Source: JAVBNJ01 sp031551625
GTDB taxonomy: Bacteria; Bacteroidota; Bacteroidia; Bacteroidales; UBA932
DNA length: 23,597 bases
Direction: 5' to 3'
NCBI GenBank assembly: GCA_031551625.1
Contig: JAVBNJ010000026.1
Coordinates: 1 to 23,597 of the forward strand
The position numbers and the translations under genes are program-made. Positions 1 through 8,135 of the stretch are shown piece after piece. The notes beneath the pieces are model-generated. The model made no database searches, was not told where the DNA came from, and saw only the letters and a program-made list of their open reading frames with translations. Position 1 is the stretch's first letter, and each line of letters begins with the position of its first letter.

Positions 1-533
1 CCTCTTCGCCCGACAAGATGCTGCAAGGCCGCCTGTTCAGCTATCCCGACACACACCGCCACCGCTTGGGCGCCAACTTCCACATGATTCCGATTAACCA
101 GCCTAAAGCACAAATACAAAACTACCAACGCGACGGCGCCATGAACATGCGCACCGACGGCGCACCTAACTATTTCCCGAATTCGTTCAACGGTCCGGCA
201 CCCGATGCCACCCTTGCCGCACCTCCTATTGATGTGCAAGGCATGGCTGCACGGCACGAGTACAAATTGTCGGACATCGATTTTGTGCAACCCGGCGACC
301 TCTACGGCAAAGTAATGACCGACACCGACCGCACCAACCTCGTGAAAAACATTGCGGCACATTTGAAGAACGCCCAACGGCGGATTCAACTGCGGCAAAC
401 AGCGTTGTTCTACAAAGCGCACGAAGACTATGGCACCAAAGTAGCACAAGCATTGGGCCTCGACCTGAACGAAGTGAAACGCCTTGCCGCTATGACACAG
501 GAAGAGCGTGTGCAAGCCACTGCTATGAACTAA
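1..533 (+). CDS. Catalase, C-terminal part (5' truncated by window edge)
   Basis: This is the C-terminal part of a haem catalase, which converts hydrogen peroxide to water and oxygen. The reading frame is already open at base 3 (codons for S-S-P-D-K precede the first ATG at 18), so that ATG is internal and the gene begins outside the window. The diagnostic segment lies at bases 30-100: R-L-F-S-Y-P-D-T-H-R-H-R-L-G-x-N, which carries the proximal haem-ligand tyrosine (in FSYPDT) and the arginine that pairs with it. The remaining ~140 residues match the usual catalase tail, including a Y-x-x-x-G-D-L-Y-type segment (FVQPGDLYGK) and a short helical C-terminus. No extra C-terminal flavodoxin-like domain is present, so this is a small-subunit enzyme. 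It is probably cytoplasmic, and a terminator follows it. The family is clear; the exact gene symbol (katA or katE) cannot be decided from the fragment. Confidence 0.93.
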   Translation, partial: SSPDKMLQGRLFSYPDTHRHRLGANFHMIPINQPKAQIQNYQRDGAMNMRTDGAPNYFPNSFNGPAPDATLAAPPIDVQGMAARHEYKLSDIDFVQPGDLYGKVMTDTDRTNLVKNIAAHLKNAQRRIQLRQTALFYKAHEDYGTKVAQALGLDLNEVKRLAAMTQEERVQATAMN

Positions 534-556
534 AAAATTAGTTGCAATAAAATGAC

Positions 557-590
557 AACAGGCTGCATTGAAAGATGTAGCCTGTTTTTT
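557..590 (+). terminator. Rho-independent terminator after the catalase gene
   Basis: A 12-bp stem pairs 557-568 with 575-586, perfect except for one G-U wobble (565 with 578), around a 6-base loop at 569-574. The T-run at 585-590 starts within the last bases of the stem. It lies 24 bases after the catalase stop codon, so it ends the catalase transcript and separates it from the ATPase gene downstream. Confidence 0.85.
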
Positions 591-667
591 GTATGATGAA
601 ACGAAGAATAAAATGGAATGTTCTTATTTTCGTGTATTTTAATTCGTTATTTTTTGCTTTTTTTCGC

Positions 668-675
668 TATCTTTG
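668..675 (+). promoter_or_regulatory. Bacteroidota -7 element (TATCTTTG) for the yifB-like gene
   Basis: TATCTTTG matches the Bacteroidota housekeeping -7 consensus TAnnTTTG. It lies 22 bases before the ATG at 697, giving a predicted short leader of about 15 bases. I see no well-spaced TTTG -33 element; the nearest (653-656) is too close. Confidence 0.55.
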
Positions 676-696
676 CGATTTAGAGATTTAACATAT

Positions 697-2235
697 ATGT
701 TGGTCAAAACTTTTGGTAGCGCGTGCTACGGCGTCAAAGCAATAACGATAACAATAGAGGTGGACGTATCGCTGGGGTTTGGTTTTTCTATGGTGGGGTT
801 GCCGGACAATGCCGTAAAGGAAAGCCAGCAACGCATCAGTACTGCGCTGCAAAGTATCGGACTGCGTATGCCTGGCCGTAAAGTGGTTATCAATATGGCA
901 CCGGCAGATATTCGCAAAGAAGGTTCGGCGTATGACTTGCCGCTGGCCATCGGTATATTAGCGGCATCGGAGCAGATAAATGCTAGCGAGGTATCGCGCT
1001 ACCTGATTATGGGTGAATTGTCGCTCGACGGTTACCTGCGGCCTATTGCAGGGGCGCTACCCATTGCCATTCAAGCACGTAGCGAAGGGTTTAAAGGATT
1101 TATATTACCGAAAGAAAATGCACGTGAAGCAGCTGTAGTCAACAATCTGGAAGTATACGGTGTAGAAACGTTGCAAGAAGTAATTGACTTTTTTAACGGG
1201 ACCATTACATTGACCCCATTACTGGTAAATACCCGCGATGAATTTGCCAACCAGTCGAATGCTTACGATATTGATTTTGCCGATGTAAAAGGACAGGATA
1301 ACGTGAAGCGGGCATTGGAAATAGCCGCAGCCGGTGGCCACAACATGATTATGATTGGCCCGCCCGGCGCGGGAAAAACAATGTTGGCCAAGCGGCTGCC
1401 TACAATTCTTCCATCACTGTCGCTGCAAGAGGCTTTGGAAACAACAAAAATACATTCGGTTGCCGGAAAGTTGGCTAAGAACAGCGGACTCATTTCGCGT
1501 CGCCCGTTCCGCTCACCGCACCATACTATTTCGAATGTCGGGTTAGTGGGTGGCGGAAGCAATCCGCAACCCGGCGAAATTTCGTTGGCACACAACGGTG
1601 TTTTGTTTCTCGACGAGTTGCCGGAGTTCCAGCGTACGGTGCTCGAAGTGATGAGGCAACCGCTCGAAGACCGTGAAATTACGGTAGCTCGCGCGAAATA
1701 CTCGGTTGATTATCCGGCAAACTTTATGCTGGTAGCATCAATGAACCCCTGCCCGTGCGGCAACCACAACCATCCCGATAAAAAATGTTTATGCCCGCCC
1801 GGCGCCGTGCAGAAATACCTGAGCCGGATTTCGGGCCCGTTGCTTGATCGTATTGATATCCACATTGAAATTGTACCTGTGCCGTTTGCCAAGCTGGCCG
1901 ATATGCAACCTTCGGAAAACAGTACTGCGGTGCGCGAGCGTGTGGTTTATGCACGGCAGGTGCAGGAACGCCGTTTTGCCGATGAAAAAGGTATACACAA
2001 CAATGCCATGATGCCGTCGCGTTTGCTAAAAAAATACTGTGCGCTCAACGACGATTGCCACACCTTATTAAAAAATGCGATGGAACGCATGGGGCTTTCG
2101 GCGCGGGCCTACGATCGTATTTTAAAAGTGTCGCGTACCATTGCCGATTTAGAAAATAAAGAAAACATAGAGCCCGATCATTTAGCAGAAGCTATACAGT
2201 ACCGCAGCTTGGATAGAGACGGTTGGGCTGGATAG
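697..2235 (+). CDS. YifB/ComM-family Mg-chelatase-like AAA+ ATPase
   Basis: A 512-residue AAA+ ATPase of the YifB/ComM family. ComM of Haemophilus and Vibrio is a hexameric helicase that promotes branch migration during natural transformation; in most other bacteria the role is untested. Domains in order: an N-terminal ChlI-like domain (about residues 1-170), the Mg-chelatase AAA+ core with Walker A G-P-P-G-A-G-K-T at 221-228 and Walker B L-F-L-D-E at about 303-307, the family-specific cysteine-rich MNPCPCGN segment, the RISGPLLDRID sensor region, and a C-terminal helical lid. I chose ATG 697 because the family begins with a short stretch before the FGSACYG motif, and because an upstream in-frame TTG at 673 overlaps the -7 element and would add only eight residues of untypical sequence. 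The gene stands alone between the catalase terminator and porW. Length is normal for the family. Confidence 0.92.
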   Translation: MLVKTFGSACYGVKAITITIEVDVSLGFGFSMVGLPDNAVKESQQRISTALQSIGLRMPGRKVVINMAPADIRKEGSAYDLPLAIGILAASEQINASEVSRYLIMGELSLDGYLRPIAGALPIAIQARSEGFKGFILPKENAREAAVVNNLEVYGVETLQEVIDFFNGTITLTPLLVNTRDEFANQSNAYDIDFADVKGQDNVKRALEIAAAGGHNMIMIGPPGAGKTMLAKRLPTILPSLSLQEALETTKIHSVAGKLAKNSGLISRRPFRSPHHTISNVGLVGGGSNPQPGEISLAHNGVLFLDELPEFQRTVLEVMRQPLEDREITVARAKYSVDYPANFMLVASMNPCPCGNHNHPDKKCLCPPGAVQKYLSRISGPLLDRIDIHIEIVPVPFAKLADMQPSENSTAVRERVVYARQVQERRFADEKGIHNNAMMPSRLLKKYCALNDDCHTLLKNAMERMGLSARAYDRILKVSRTIADLENKENIEPDHLAEAIQYRSLDRDGWAG

Positions 2236-2243
2236 ACCAGATT

Positions 2244-2361
2244 TACAATTTAGTAATTGACAATTTACAATTGATTTGAAAGATAAATTTTATACCACAG
2301 AGCAAAGACAGCGCAAGATGCACTTTAAATTGTCAATTGTCAATTGTCAATCGTCAATTTT
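2244..2361. repeat. Imperfect inverted repeat of AATTGTCAATTG type, reaching into porW
   Basis: The left part (about 2244-2273) holds units such as AATTGACAATTTACAATTG. The right part (about 2327-2361) holds repeated AATTGTC units in the opposite sense, so the two can pair imperfectly. The element begins just after the yifB-like stop codon. Its right arm is not intergenic: it lies inside the porW signal-peptide codons if ATG 2318 is the start. It resembles the repeats at 10478-10558 and 14267-14313 in style but uses GTCAATT rather than GAGAATT units. Confidence 0.6.
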
Positions 2362-4975
2362 GTTAATTGGAACGCTGTTGTTACTATCCACCTCCTGCTC
2401 CACCAAGAAAAATACCTGGACCTCCCGCGCCTACCATAATGTGAATGCAGAGTTCAACGTAATGTTCAATGGACGTGAGAGCTTTAAAGAGGGTGTGAAG
2501 AAAGCAGACACTTATTTGCCACAGGATTATTCGCAGATGCCGCCTGTTTTTTCGTACGAGTATAATGATATTCCCGGAAAGGTATCGGGCGAGATGGACC
2601 GTACAATACAGAAATGTGATAAACTGGTACTCAAACATTCGATTACTGCAAAGCCGAAGGATAAGCCGGGATCGGGCGCCAGCAAGAAAGAGCGTGATTT
2701 CTATAATCAAACGGAATTTTGTGCAGTGGTAGACGACGCTCTCCTGCTCAATGGCAAGGCTCGAATGTACCTGCATGAATACGACAAGGCTGCACAGATT
2801 TTTGATCATATCGTACAGGAATACCCGAAATCATCGGCCGCGGTGGAGGCTAAAATACAACTGGCCGGAGCACTTATCCGCACAGGCGAATTGGAACGCG
2901 CGCAACGAATATTACAGGAAGCGTCGAAAAATAAGGAACTGCCAAAGAAATTGAAAATATTACTGGATGCTATGTCAGCCGACTTATTTATCCAACAAAA
3001 AAATTACAATAATGCGGCAGCCCATCTGGAAAGCGCACTGCGCAATGGCGCGAAAAAAGCAGATAAGATACGCTATTATTTTATTTTGGCCGAACTGTAT
3101 GGACGCATGGGAGGGAATCTGCAAGCAGTAAATTACTTGAACAAAGCAATTAAACTTAATCCACCCTACAATGTGGTCTTTGCTGCGCAAATGCGCAAAG
3201 CGGCACTATACGACCCGAAAACACAGCACCTCAATATCCGGCAGGATTTGCAAAATATGCTGAAAGATGAAAAAAATGCAGAGTTCAAAGACCAGATTTA
3301 TTATGCGCTGGGTTTGGTAGAGAAAGCCTACGGGCACGACTCATTGGCCATTGATTACTTGCGTAAATCGGTGGAAACCGAGAGCAGCAACGAGATGCAA
3401 CACGGCTTGTCGTACATGTTGTTGGGAGATTATGCGTATGCAGCTAAGCAATATATTAATGCGTATACCGACTATAATAATGCCCTGCATATATTCGGCC
3501 ATGATTATGCACAATACGAAACGTTGCAGAAAAAAGTTGATGGACTTCAAAAGTTGGCAGAAAATTACCGTATTATAAAAACCGAAGATAGCCTGCGACG
3601 TTTAGCTGCCATGCCTACCTATGAACGTGAAAAATGGATTACGGCCGAGATTGCAAAAGTAACAGAACAAGAAAAGCAAGCACAGCAAGACCAGCGGCAG
3701 CAACAGTACCAGATGTACCAACAAGAACGGAATGTTACTACGGGTGCCGACAGTAGGAGTAATTCGTGGTATTTCTATAATCCGTCGGCATTAAACGCCG
3801 GACTTTCATCGTTCAATATGCGTTGGGGTCGTAGGAAGCTGGAAGATGACTGGCGCCGGAAAAATAAGCAAGTTATAGCAAACATTACTGCCGATGTAAA
3901 TACTGCCGACAGTTCTACTACGGAACAAGTAATGTCGAATAAAACACGTGAATATTACACACGTAATTTGCCGCTTACACCCGAAGCGATGGCTGCATCG
4001 AACGATCGCTTGAGTAGTGCACTATTTAAACTGGGAGAGGCTTACAAGGACGATGTACACGAACCGCAAAGTGCTATCGGAACATTCAGGGAGTTGGACA
4101 GGCGGTTTTCTTCGAATACTAACAATGCGTCGGTATATTATTATTTATACCAACTCTATAACGAGGTAAATAAGCCCGACAGTGCGGAATACTATAAACG
4201 GCAATTGATACAAAGGTACCCGAAAGGGCCGCTGGCACAGCAGTTGAGCAACCCCAACTACTTTGCCGAGCAACGTGCCGAGCAAGCAAAAATAGAAGCG
4301 CTCTACGAAAAAGTATTTGAGGCCTACAATGCGCTGCACTATGTCGAAGCCGATGCATTGGCGCAGCAGTTGATGCAACAATACCCGAACAGTTTGCTGC
4401 AACCGCAATTGGAATTTATACGTGCCTTATGTGCAGGTGCAGGAGGTAATCAAGCTGCCTATACGGCCGCGCTGGATAATGTGGTGAAACAATATCCGAC
4501 ATCGGATGTGGCTACCAAGGCTACAGAAATATTGGCGGTGTTGCGTAAGCCGGCAACCATTGCTGCCCCTGCTGATTCGGCAGCATTAGTGGTACCTAAG
4601 GAACCAACAACCGATATCTCGTTTGTTGTAAGCGATGGAGTACATTACCCAGCCTTTATATGTGAACAAAAAGCCAATACGGCAGGTTTATTATTCGTAC
4701 TAGAATCGTATAATGCCGATACTTATTTAGATAAAAACCTTGAGGTAGCCGTACGTAACATAGGTGATAATTACGCCATTGTCATAGTTCGTTCGTTTGG
4801 CACGAAACTTGATGCAAGGGAGTATGCAGAGGGATTACAACAGAGAGAGAATATACTGAAAAATTTTCCACCGACAGAATTCAGAAGAGTACTTATATCT
4901 TCTGAAAATTTGGACTTGTTAGTGCAATCGAAAGATGTGGCAGCTTATTTAAAATTTTATGCATTAAATTATTGA
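2318..4975 (+). CDS. porW: PorW/SprE-like TPR lipoprotein, type IX secretion
   Basis: An 885-residue lipoprotein resembling PorW (Porphyromonas) and SprE (Flavobacterium), which are needed for type IX secretion and, in gliders, motility. The signal peptide ends in L-S-T-S-C with the lipid-attachment cysteine at residue 27, followed by STKKNTWTSRAYHN, a start typical of this family. TPR-type helical pairs fill residues about 130-430. A glutamine-rich segment sits at about 450-475, a second TPR block at about 560-740, and a mixed alpha/beta C-terminal domain from about 765. ATG 2318 gives a compact signal peptide; an upstream TTG at 2276 would add 14 charged residues before it and is unlikely. 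The first hydrophobic residues are encoded by an intergenic-type repeat. tsaE follows after 7 bases, so the two are probably cotranscribed. The family call is strong; the function is inferred from homologues. Confidence 0.85.
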   Translation: MHFKLSIVNCQSSILLIGTLLLLSTSCSTKKNTWTSRAYHNVNAEFNVMFNGRESFKEGVKKADTYLPQDYSQMPPVFSYEYNDIPGKVSGEMDRTIQKCDKLVLKHSITAKPKDKPGSGASKKERDFYNQTEFCAVVDDALLLNGKARMYLHEYDKAAQIFDHIVQEYPKSSAAVEAKIQLAGALIRTGELERAQRILQEASKNKELPKKLKILLDAMSADLFIQQKNYNNAAAHLESALRNGAKKADKIRYYFILAELYGRMGGNLQAVNYLNKAIKLNPPYNVVFAAQMRKAALYDPKTQHLNIRQDLQNMLKDEKNAEFKDQIYYALGLVEKAYGHDSLAIDYLRKSVETESSNEMQHGLSYMLLGDYAYAAKQYINAYTDYNNALHIFGHDYAQYETLQKKVDGLQKLAENYRIIKTEDSLRRLAAMPTYEREKWITAEIAKVTEQEKQAQQDQRQQQYQMYQQERNVTTGADSRSNSWYFYNPSALNAGLSSFNMRWGRRKLEDDWRRKNKQVIANITADVNTADSSTTEQVMSNKTREYYTRNLPLTPEAMAASNDRLSSALFKLGEAYKDDVHEPQSAIGTFRELDRRFSSNTNNASVYYYLYQLYNEVNKPDSAEYYKRQLIQRYPKGPLAQQLSNPNYFAEQRAEQAKIEALYEKVFEAYNALHYVEADALAQQLMQQYPNSLLQPQLEFIRALCAGAGGNQAAYTAALDNVVKQYPTSDVATKATEILAVLRKPATIAAPADSAALVVPKEPTTDISFVVSDGVHYPAFICEQKANTAGLLFVLESYNADTYLDKNLEVAVRNIGDNYAIVIVRSFGTKLDAREYAEGLQQRENILKNFPPTEFRRVLISSENLDLLVQSKDVAAYLKFYALNY

Positions 4976-4982
4976 AAAAATT

Positions 4983-5393
4983 ATGACATTTACTGTTTCC
5001 GGTTTAACCGATTTGCCGCGTGCCGCACAAACGTTGTTGCCCGTGTTGCGTAATGCCCGTGTAGTGGCGTTGCACGGGGCGATGGGGGCCGGTAAAACAA
5101 CATTGATAAAAGCTGTTTGTGAAGCTGCCGGAGTAAGCGATGTGGTAAATAGCCCTACTTTCTCATTGGTAAACGAATACTGCGCCGAAGATGGTACAAT
5201 TATTTATCATTTCGATTTTTACCGTATTGAGCACATCGAAGAGGCCTATGACCTCGGTTACGAGGAGTACTTCTATGGCGGTAACCTTTGTATAGTGGAA
5301 TGGCCCGAGAAAATCCTCACACTTCTTCCACCGGACACATTGCATGTAACCATCAATATAGCTCGTGACGGCCGCCGTGTGATACGGTGGTAA
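4983..5393 (+). CDS. tsaE: tRNA threonylcarbamoyladenosine biosynthesis ATPase TsaE
   Basis: A 136-residue cytoplasmic P-loop ATPase that works with TsaB and TsaD to form N6-threonylcarbamoyladenosine at position 37 of ANN-decoding tRNAs. Walker A G-A-M-G-A-G-K-T-T lies at residues 32-40. The family segments N-S-P-T-F-S-L-V-N-E-Y (56-66), H-F-D-F-Y-R (77-82) and E-W-P-E (106-109) are all present. Length is normal for TsaE (YjeE). It begins 7 bases after the porW stop, which suggests one transcript, although no functional link between tRNA modification and secretion is evident. No terminator is obvious downstream. Confidence 0.95.
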   Translation: MTFTVSGLTDLPRAAQTLLPVLRNARVVALHGAMGAGKTTLIKAVCEAAGVSDVVNSPTFSLVNEYCAEDGTIIYHFDFYRIEHIEEAYDLGYEEYFYGGNLCIVEWPEKILTLLPPDTLHVTINIARDGRRVIRW

Positions 5394-5481
5394 GGTCTTC
5401 TTTTCTAAAGAACGAATAAGTTAGTTCTATTAAATACATTTGATAATATAGGGTAATAAGACCCTACAAAGGTGCGATTTT

Positions 5482-5518
5482 ATTTTGCACGGCAAAATGC
5501 ATTCCGTGACCACTCACG
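5482..5518 (+). other. Two adjacent small hairpins in the tsaE-MATE intergenic region
   Basis: ATTTTGC (5482-5488) pairs with GCAAAAT (5492-5498) around a 3-base loop. Seven bases on, CGTGA (5505-5509) pairs with TCACG (5514-5518) around a 4-base loop. A third weak stem, TAGGGT/ACCCTA, precedes them at 5449-5466. No T-run follows any of these, so they are not ordinary terminators. They could be a leader structure or chance. The rest of the 237-base gap (5394-5630) shows only the -7 element at 5600. Confidence 0.3.
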
Positions 5519-5599
5519 CCATCAAAATTTCGAAGTAATTTGGCAATGCCCTGGTAGCAACCGGCCTCATTTGCTGTCTCCGGAAATTCAAAATATTCG

Positions 5600-5607
5600 T
5601 ACCTTTG
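5600..5607 (+). promoter_or_regulatory. Bacteroidota -7 element (TACCTTTG) for the MATE gene
   Basis: TACCTTTG fits TAnnTTTG and lies 31 bases before ATG 5631, giving a predicted leader of about 17 bases. Its position argues that translation starts at 5631 rather than at the in-frame GTG 5472. No well-spaced -33 TTTG is visible. Confidence 0.5.
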
Positions 5608-5630
5608 TAATATTACTAACTTCACAATTT

Positions 5631-7388
5631 ATGTACACACGAACAGGCGCACTTGTACATCGCAAATTCAGGGAATTCTATCCGCCCATGCTTATCATGT
5701 CGCTGGCATTGGCCATGGGCATTGTAGGCAACAGTATCATTGTAGGTAACTTTTTAGGCCCAAGCGGACTTGGCACACTGCAAATTATTTTCCCGATGAT
5801 TCAATGCATGATTATGGTATGCGGATTGTTCGGTATCGGGGGTGCCACGCTGGTAGCGCGTTCCAAAGGCGAACGCAACAATAAAAAAGCAAACGTAATT
5901 CTTAGTTTATCGCTCACGGCCATTATACTTTTCGGCATCACGAGCGTGCTGCTCGGCTTGTATGCACTCGACCCCATCGTATCGTTCCTTGTGAAAGACA
6001 GCGAGCTGCATGCGCTCACACGCGAATACCTGCAAGTATATTTGCTTGGCGCACCGGTGTTCATGCTGGTGATGAGCGTCGTCTACTTTATCCGTACCGA
6101 CGGGCTGCCGAAACTGGCATCAAACATACTACTAACTGCAAATATCCTAATCCTGTTACTGGATTTACTGTTCCTCGGTCCGCTGCAAATGGGTATTAAA
6201 GGCGCAGCACTGGCCACCATCGTCGGATATACGGCAGGCGGGTTGTTAATAATGTTCTATGTAAAATCGCCACTACGCACGTTGCACCCCACCAAGTTCA
6301 AAGCCGCTGACATGACTCTGTACGGTGACATGACAGCTGCTGGCATTTCCAGCGCATTGGGGCAAGTACTCATGCTGCTTAAACTTATTTTTGTCAACAA
6401 ACTAATAATGGACATTTCCGGAAGCGTAGGATTGGCAGCCTTTTCCGTATGCATGTCGTGCTTATCCATTTCATCAGTGCTGCTCAACGGTGCTGCTCAA
6501 ACCATGATACCGATGGCTGGGAATTTTTACGGCGAACGCGATTCAACGGGAATTATCTACACTGTGCGTCGTGCGTTGCTATTCCTGTTCATATCGTGTG
6601 CTGCACTGATGGTGCTGGTAGAACTGTTCCCTGTGCAGGTATTGGGCATCTATGGTGTAACCTCGCCCGAGAATGTGGCTGTGGGGGTGAAAGCGCTCCG
6701 CATATTTGCCGTACTGCAAATACTGTTCAGCTTTAGTTTTTTCATGATGTACTACACGCAAACCATTAAGATGCCTAAATTTTCAGCAGCCATCTGCATA
6801 GTCGAAGGCTATGCACTGGTGGTGCCGCTCTGCATCTGGCTGTCGAGCCGTGTAGGCCTCGAAGGCGTGTGGTGGGCATTCCTGCTGGCCGAAGTGGGTA
6901 CTGCTTTATTTATTTTGTTGGGCGGTATGGTAATTGCCAAGCGTTCCAAAGGAAAACTAACACCGTTCTACCTCGTCGAGAAGCCGCAAGCGGATATTCC
7001 CGAATTGGATGTAAGCATTGAAAACAGCAACAAGCAAGCGACAGGAGTTTCGCAACAGGTAATCGATTTCTGCACAATGCACCAAATCGGTGAAGCTAAA
7101 GCGCTGCAAACCGGCATCCTGATTGAAGACATGGCTATGAACATTATCGACTTCAATAAAAAGAAAAACACCACGATGCACATGGATATCCGCGTAAAGC
7201 TATTTCCAGGCGAAATTCTGGTAGCCTTCCGCGACGATGGGTTGCCGCTTGACAGCACACACTATTCCGAAGAAACTAACGACACATATAATATCAAAAG
7301 CATCGACATGGTACGAAAAGTGGCGTCGCGTATGGAATATTCGCGGGCTATCGGATTAAATTGCACATCGCTGCATTTACAGCGATAG
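5631..7388 (+). CDS. MATE-family transporter fused to a C-terminal RsbW-like ATPase domain
   Basis: A 585-residue inner-membrane protein. Residues about 15-445 form a MATE-type antiporter with repeated hydrophobic helices; it opens with IVGNSIIVGNFLGPSGLG, typical of MATE helix 1. After a charged linker, residues about 470-585 form a GHKL ATPase domain of the RsbW/anti-sigma type: an N-box-like E499-D-M-A-M-N504, a G1-like R-D-D-G-L-P with D535/D536/G537, and a terminal M-E-Y-S-R-x-x-G-L-N segment. Plain MATE transporters end near 450 residues, so the tail is additional. GHKL domains of this type bind ATP and often regulate or phosphorylate a partner; its target here is unknown. The start is ATG 5631, just downstream of a -7 element; the open frame back to 5472 encodes no family sequence. 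The next gene begins 2 bases after the stop. Substrate is unknown. Confidence 0.85.
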   Translation: MYTRTGALVHRKFREFYPPMLIMSLALAMGIVGNSIIVGNFLGPSGLGTLQIIFPMIQCMIMVCGLFGIGGATLVARSKGERNNKKANVILSLSLTAIILFGITSVLLGLYALDPIVSFLVKDSELHALTREYLQVYLLGAPVFMLVMSVVYFIRTDGLPKLASNILLTANILILLLDLLFLGPLQMGIKGAALATIVGYTAGGLLIMFYVKSPLRTLHPTKFKAADMTLYGDMTAAGISSALGQVLMLLKLIFVNKLIMDISGSVGLAAFSVCMSCLSISSVLLNGAAQTMIPMAGNFYGERDSTGIIYTVRRALLFLFISCAALMVLVELFPVQVLGIYGVTSPENVAVGVKALRIFAVLQILFSFSFFMMYYTQTIKMPKFSAAICIVEGYALVVPLCIWLSSRVGLEGVWWAFLLAEVGTALFILLGGMVIAKRSKGKLTPFYLVEKPQADIPELDVSIENSNKQATGVSQQVIDFCTMHQIGEAKALQTGILIEDMAMNIIDFNKKKNTTMHMDIRVKLFPGEILVAFRDDGLPLDSTHYSEETNDTYNIKSIDMVRKVASRMEYSRAIGLNCTSLHLQR

Positions 7389-7390
7389 CT

Positions 7391-7972
7391 ATGCAAAATG
7401 CCATCATACATATTGATACGGTAGGAGCGCAAAATTTTGTGCCCCTACTACAGTTGGTTACGCCATACCGACGCGAAAAGGTATTGCGCTATACCCTGCA
7501 CAACGATCGTTTGCGCTGTTTGGCTGCCGGGCTATTACTAAAAAATGTATTAGGCATAACTAACGACTCTGAAATTGGCTATGGTCCGCAAGGTAAGCCA
7601 TTCCTTGTGAATCACAAAACTGAATTCAACCTTTCGCACGGCGGCAATTATGTGATTTTAGTTACTGACAACAATCCAGTGGGCGTTGACATCGAAAAAA
7701 TAGAATCCTTTGATGAAAGTGTTGCCCACCGCTGCTTCACAGCCGACGAATGTGCGACATTATTCGCCGAAAAAGACATTGCAAAACAGCAAGAACTATT
7801 TTACACTCTATGGACAGGCAAAGAAGCCATCATGAAAGCCACCGGCCTTGGCCTCTCGTTCGACCCTCAATCATTTTCACTGCACTCCCAAACTGATTGG
7901 CAGCTACAATGGCAACGACTGGACAATCATATTTACTGCGTGGCTACTACTATTTCAGTACAAATAATATAA
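7391..7972 (+). CDS. 4'-phosphopantetheinyl transferase, Sfp type
   Basis: A 193-residue enzyme of the Sfp/HetI superfamily that moves the phosphopantetheine arm of coenzyme A onto a serine of carrier proteins. Visible motifs: G-K-P-F at 68-71, F-N-L-S-H-G-G at 79-85, the metal-binding G-V-D-I-E with D100 and E102, and W-T-G-K-E-A-I-M-K-A (141-150) with the second metal-site glutamate E145. I chose ATG 7391 because it starts 2 bases after the MATE stop; an ATG at 7361 would overlap that gene by 28 bases. The length, under 200 residues, is at the short end for Sfp-type enzymes. The partner carrier protein is not in this window. The tight junction with the MATE-ATPase gene suggests cotranscription. 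A structured intergenic region follows. Confidence 0.9.
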   Translation: MQNAIIHIDTVGAQNFVPLLQLVTPYRREKVLRYTLHNDRLRCLAAGLLLKNVLGITNDSEIGYGPQGKPFLVNHKTEFNLSHGGNYVILVTDNNPVGVDIEKIESFDESVAHRCFTADECATLFAEKDIAKQQELFYTLWTGKEAIMKATGLGLSFDPQSFSLHSQTDWQLQWQRLDNHIYCVATTISVQII

Positions 7973-8032
7973 ATTGTACTAATATAGTTAGTGTTATTCC
8001 AATTTGTGTTTTATATTAAAGTGAACTATTAT

Positions 8033-8135
8033 TTACTCTTGTGGTTATCAAAAAATATTGATAACCACAGGCATATTTAACGGTATCAAGAGTAATGTTT
8101 ATCACTATTTATCTAATAAACCCAGTGAGTTTATT
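8033..8135. other. Cluster of inverted repeats downstream of the phosphopantetheinyl transferase gene
   Basis: TGTGGTTATCAA (8040-8051) and TTGATAACCACA (8058-8069) form a perfect 12-bp palindrome around 6 bases. TTACTCTTG (8033-8041) is complementary to CAAGAGTAA (8087-8095), an outer pair that shares bases 8040-8041 with the inner stem and so competes with it. A third stem, AATAAAC (8115-8121) with GTTTATT (8129-8135), follows. There is no T-run after the strong stem, so it is not a standard terminator. It may be a transcript end, a protein-binding palindrome or a small RNA. The remainder of 7973-8183 is AT-rich and shows no gene. Confidence 0.5.

Noticed and set aside
18..533. ATG 18 as the start of a complete 171-residue gene
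   Set aside because: The frame is open before it and the translated sequence is the C-terminal part of a catalase, so the ATG is internal.
673..696. TTG 673 as the start of the YifB-like protein
   Set aside because: It overlaps the TAnnTTTG -7 element and adds residues not typical of the family; ATG 697 fits.
2276..2317. TTG 2276 as the start of PorW
   Set aside because: It would put 14 charged and polar residues before a signal peptide; ATG 2318 gives a normal lipoprotein signal.
4755..4765. A CGTAACA sequence in porW as a Pho half-site
   Set aside because: It is a single site inside coding sequence without 11-bp neighbours or a -7 element in register.
5472..5630. N-terminal extension of the MATE protein from GTG 5472
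   Set aside because: The 53 residues look like translated noncoding sequence and a -7 element lies inside them at 5600.
8040..8069. The 12-bp palindrome as a Rho-independent terminator
   Set aside because: No T-run follows on either strand, so it is listed as an inverted repeat only.
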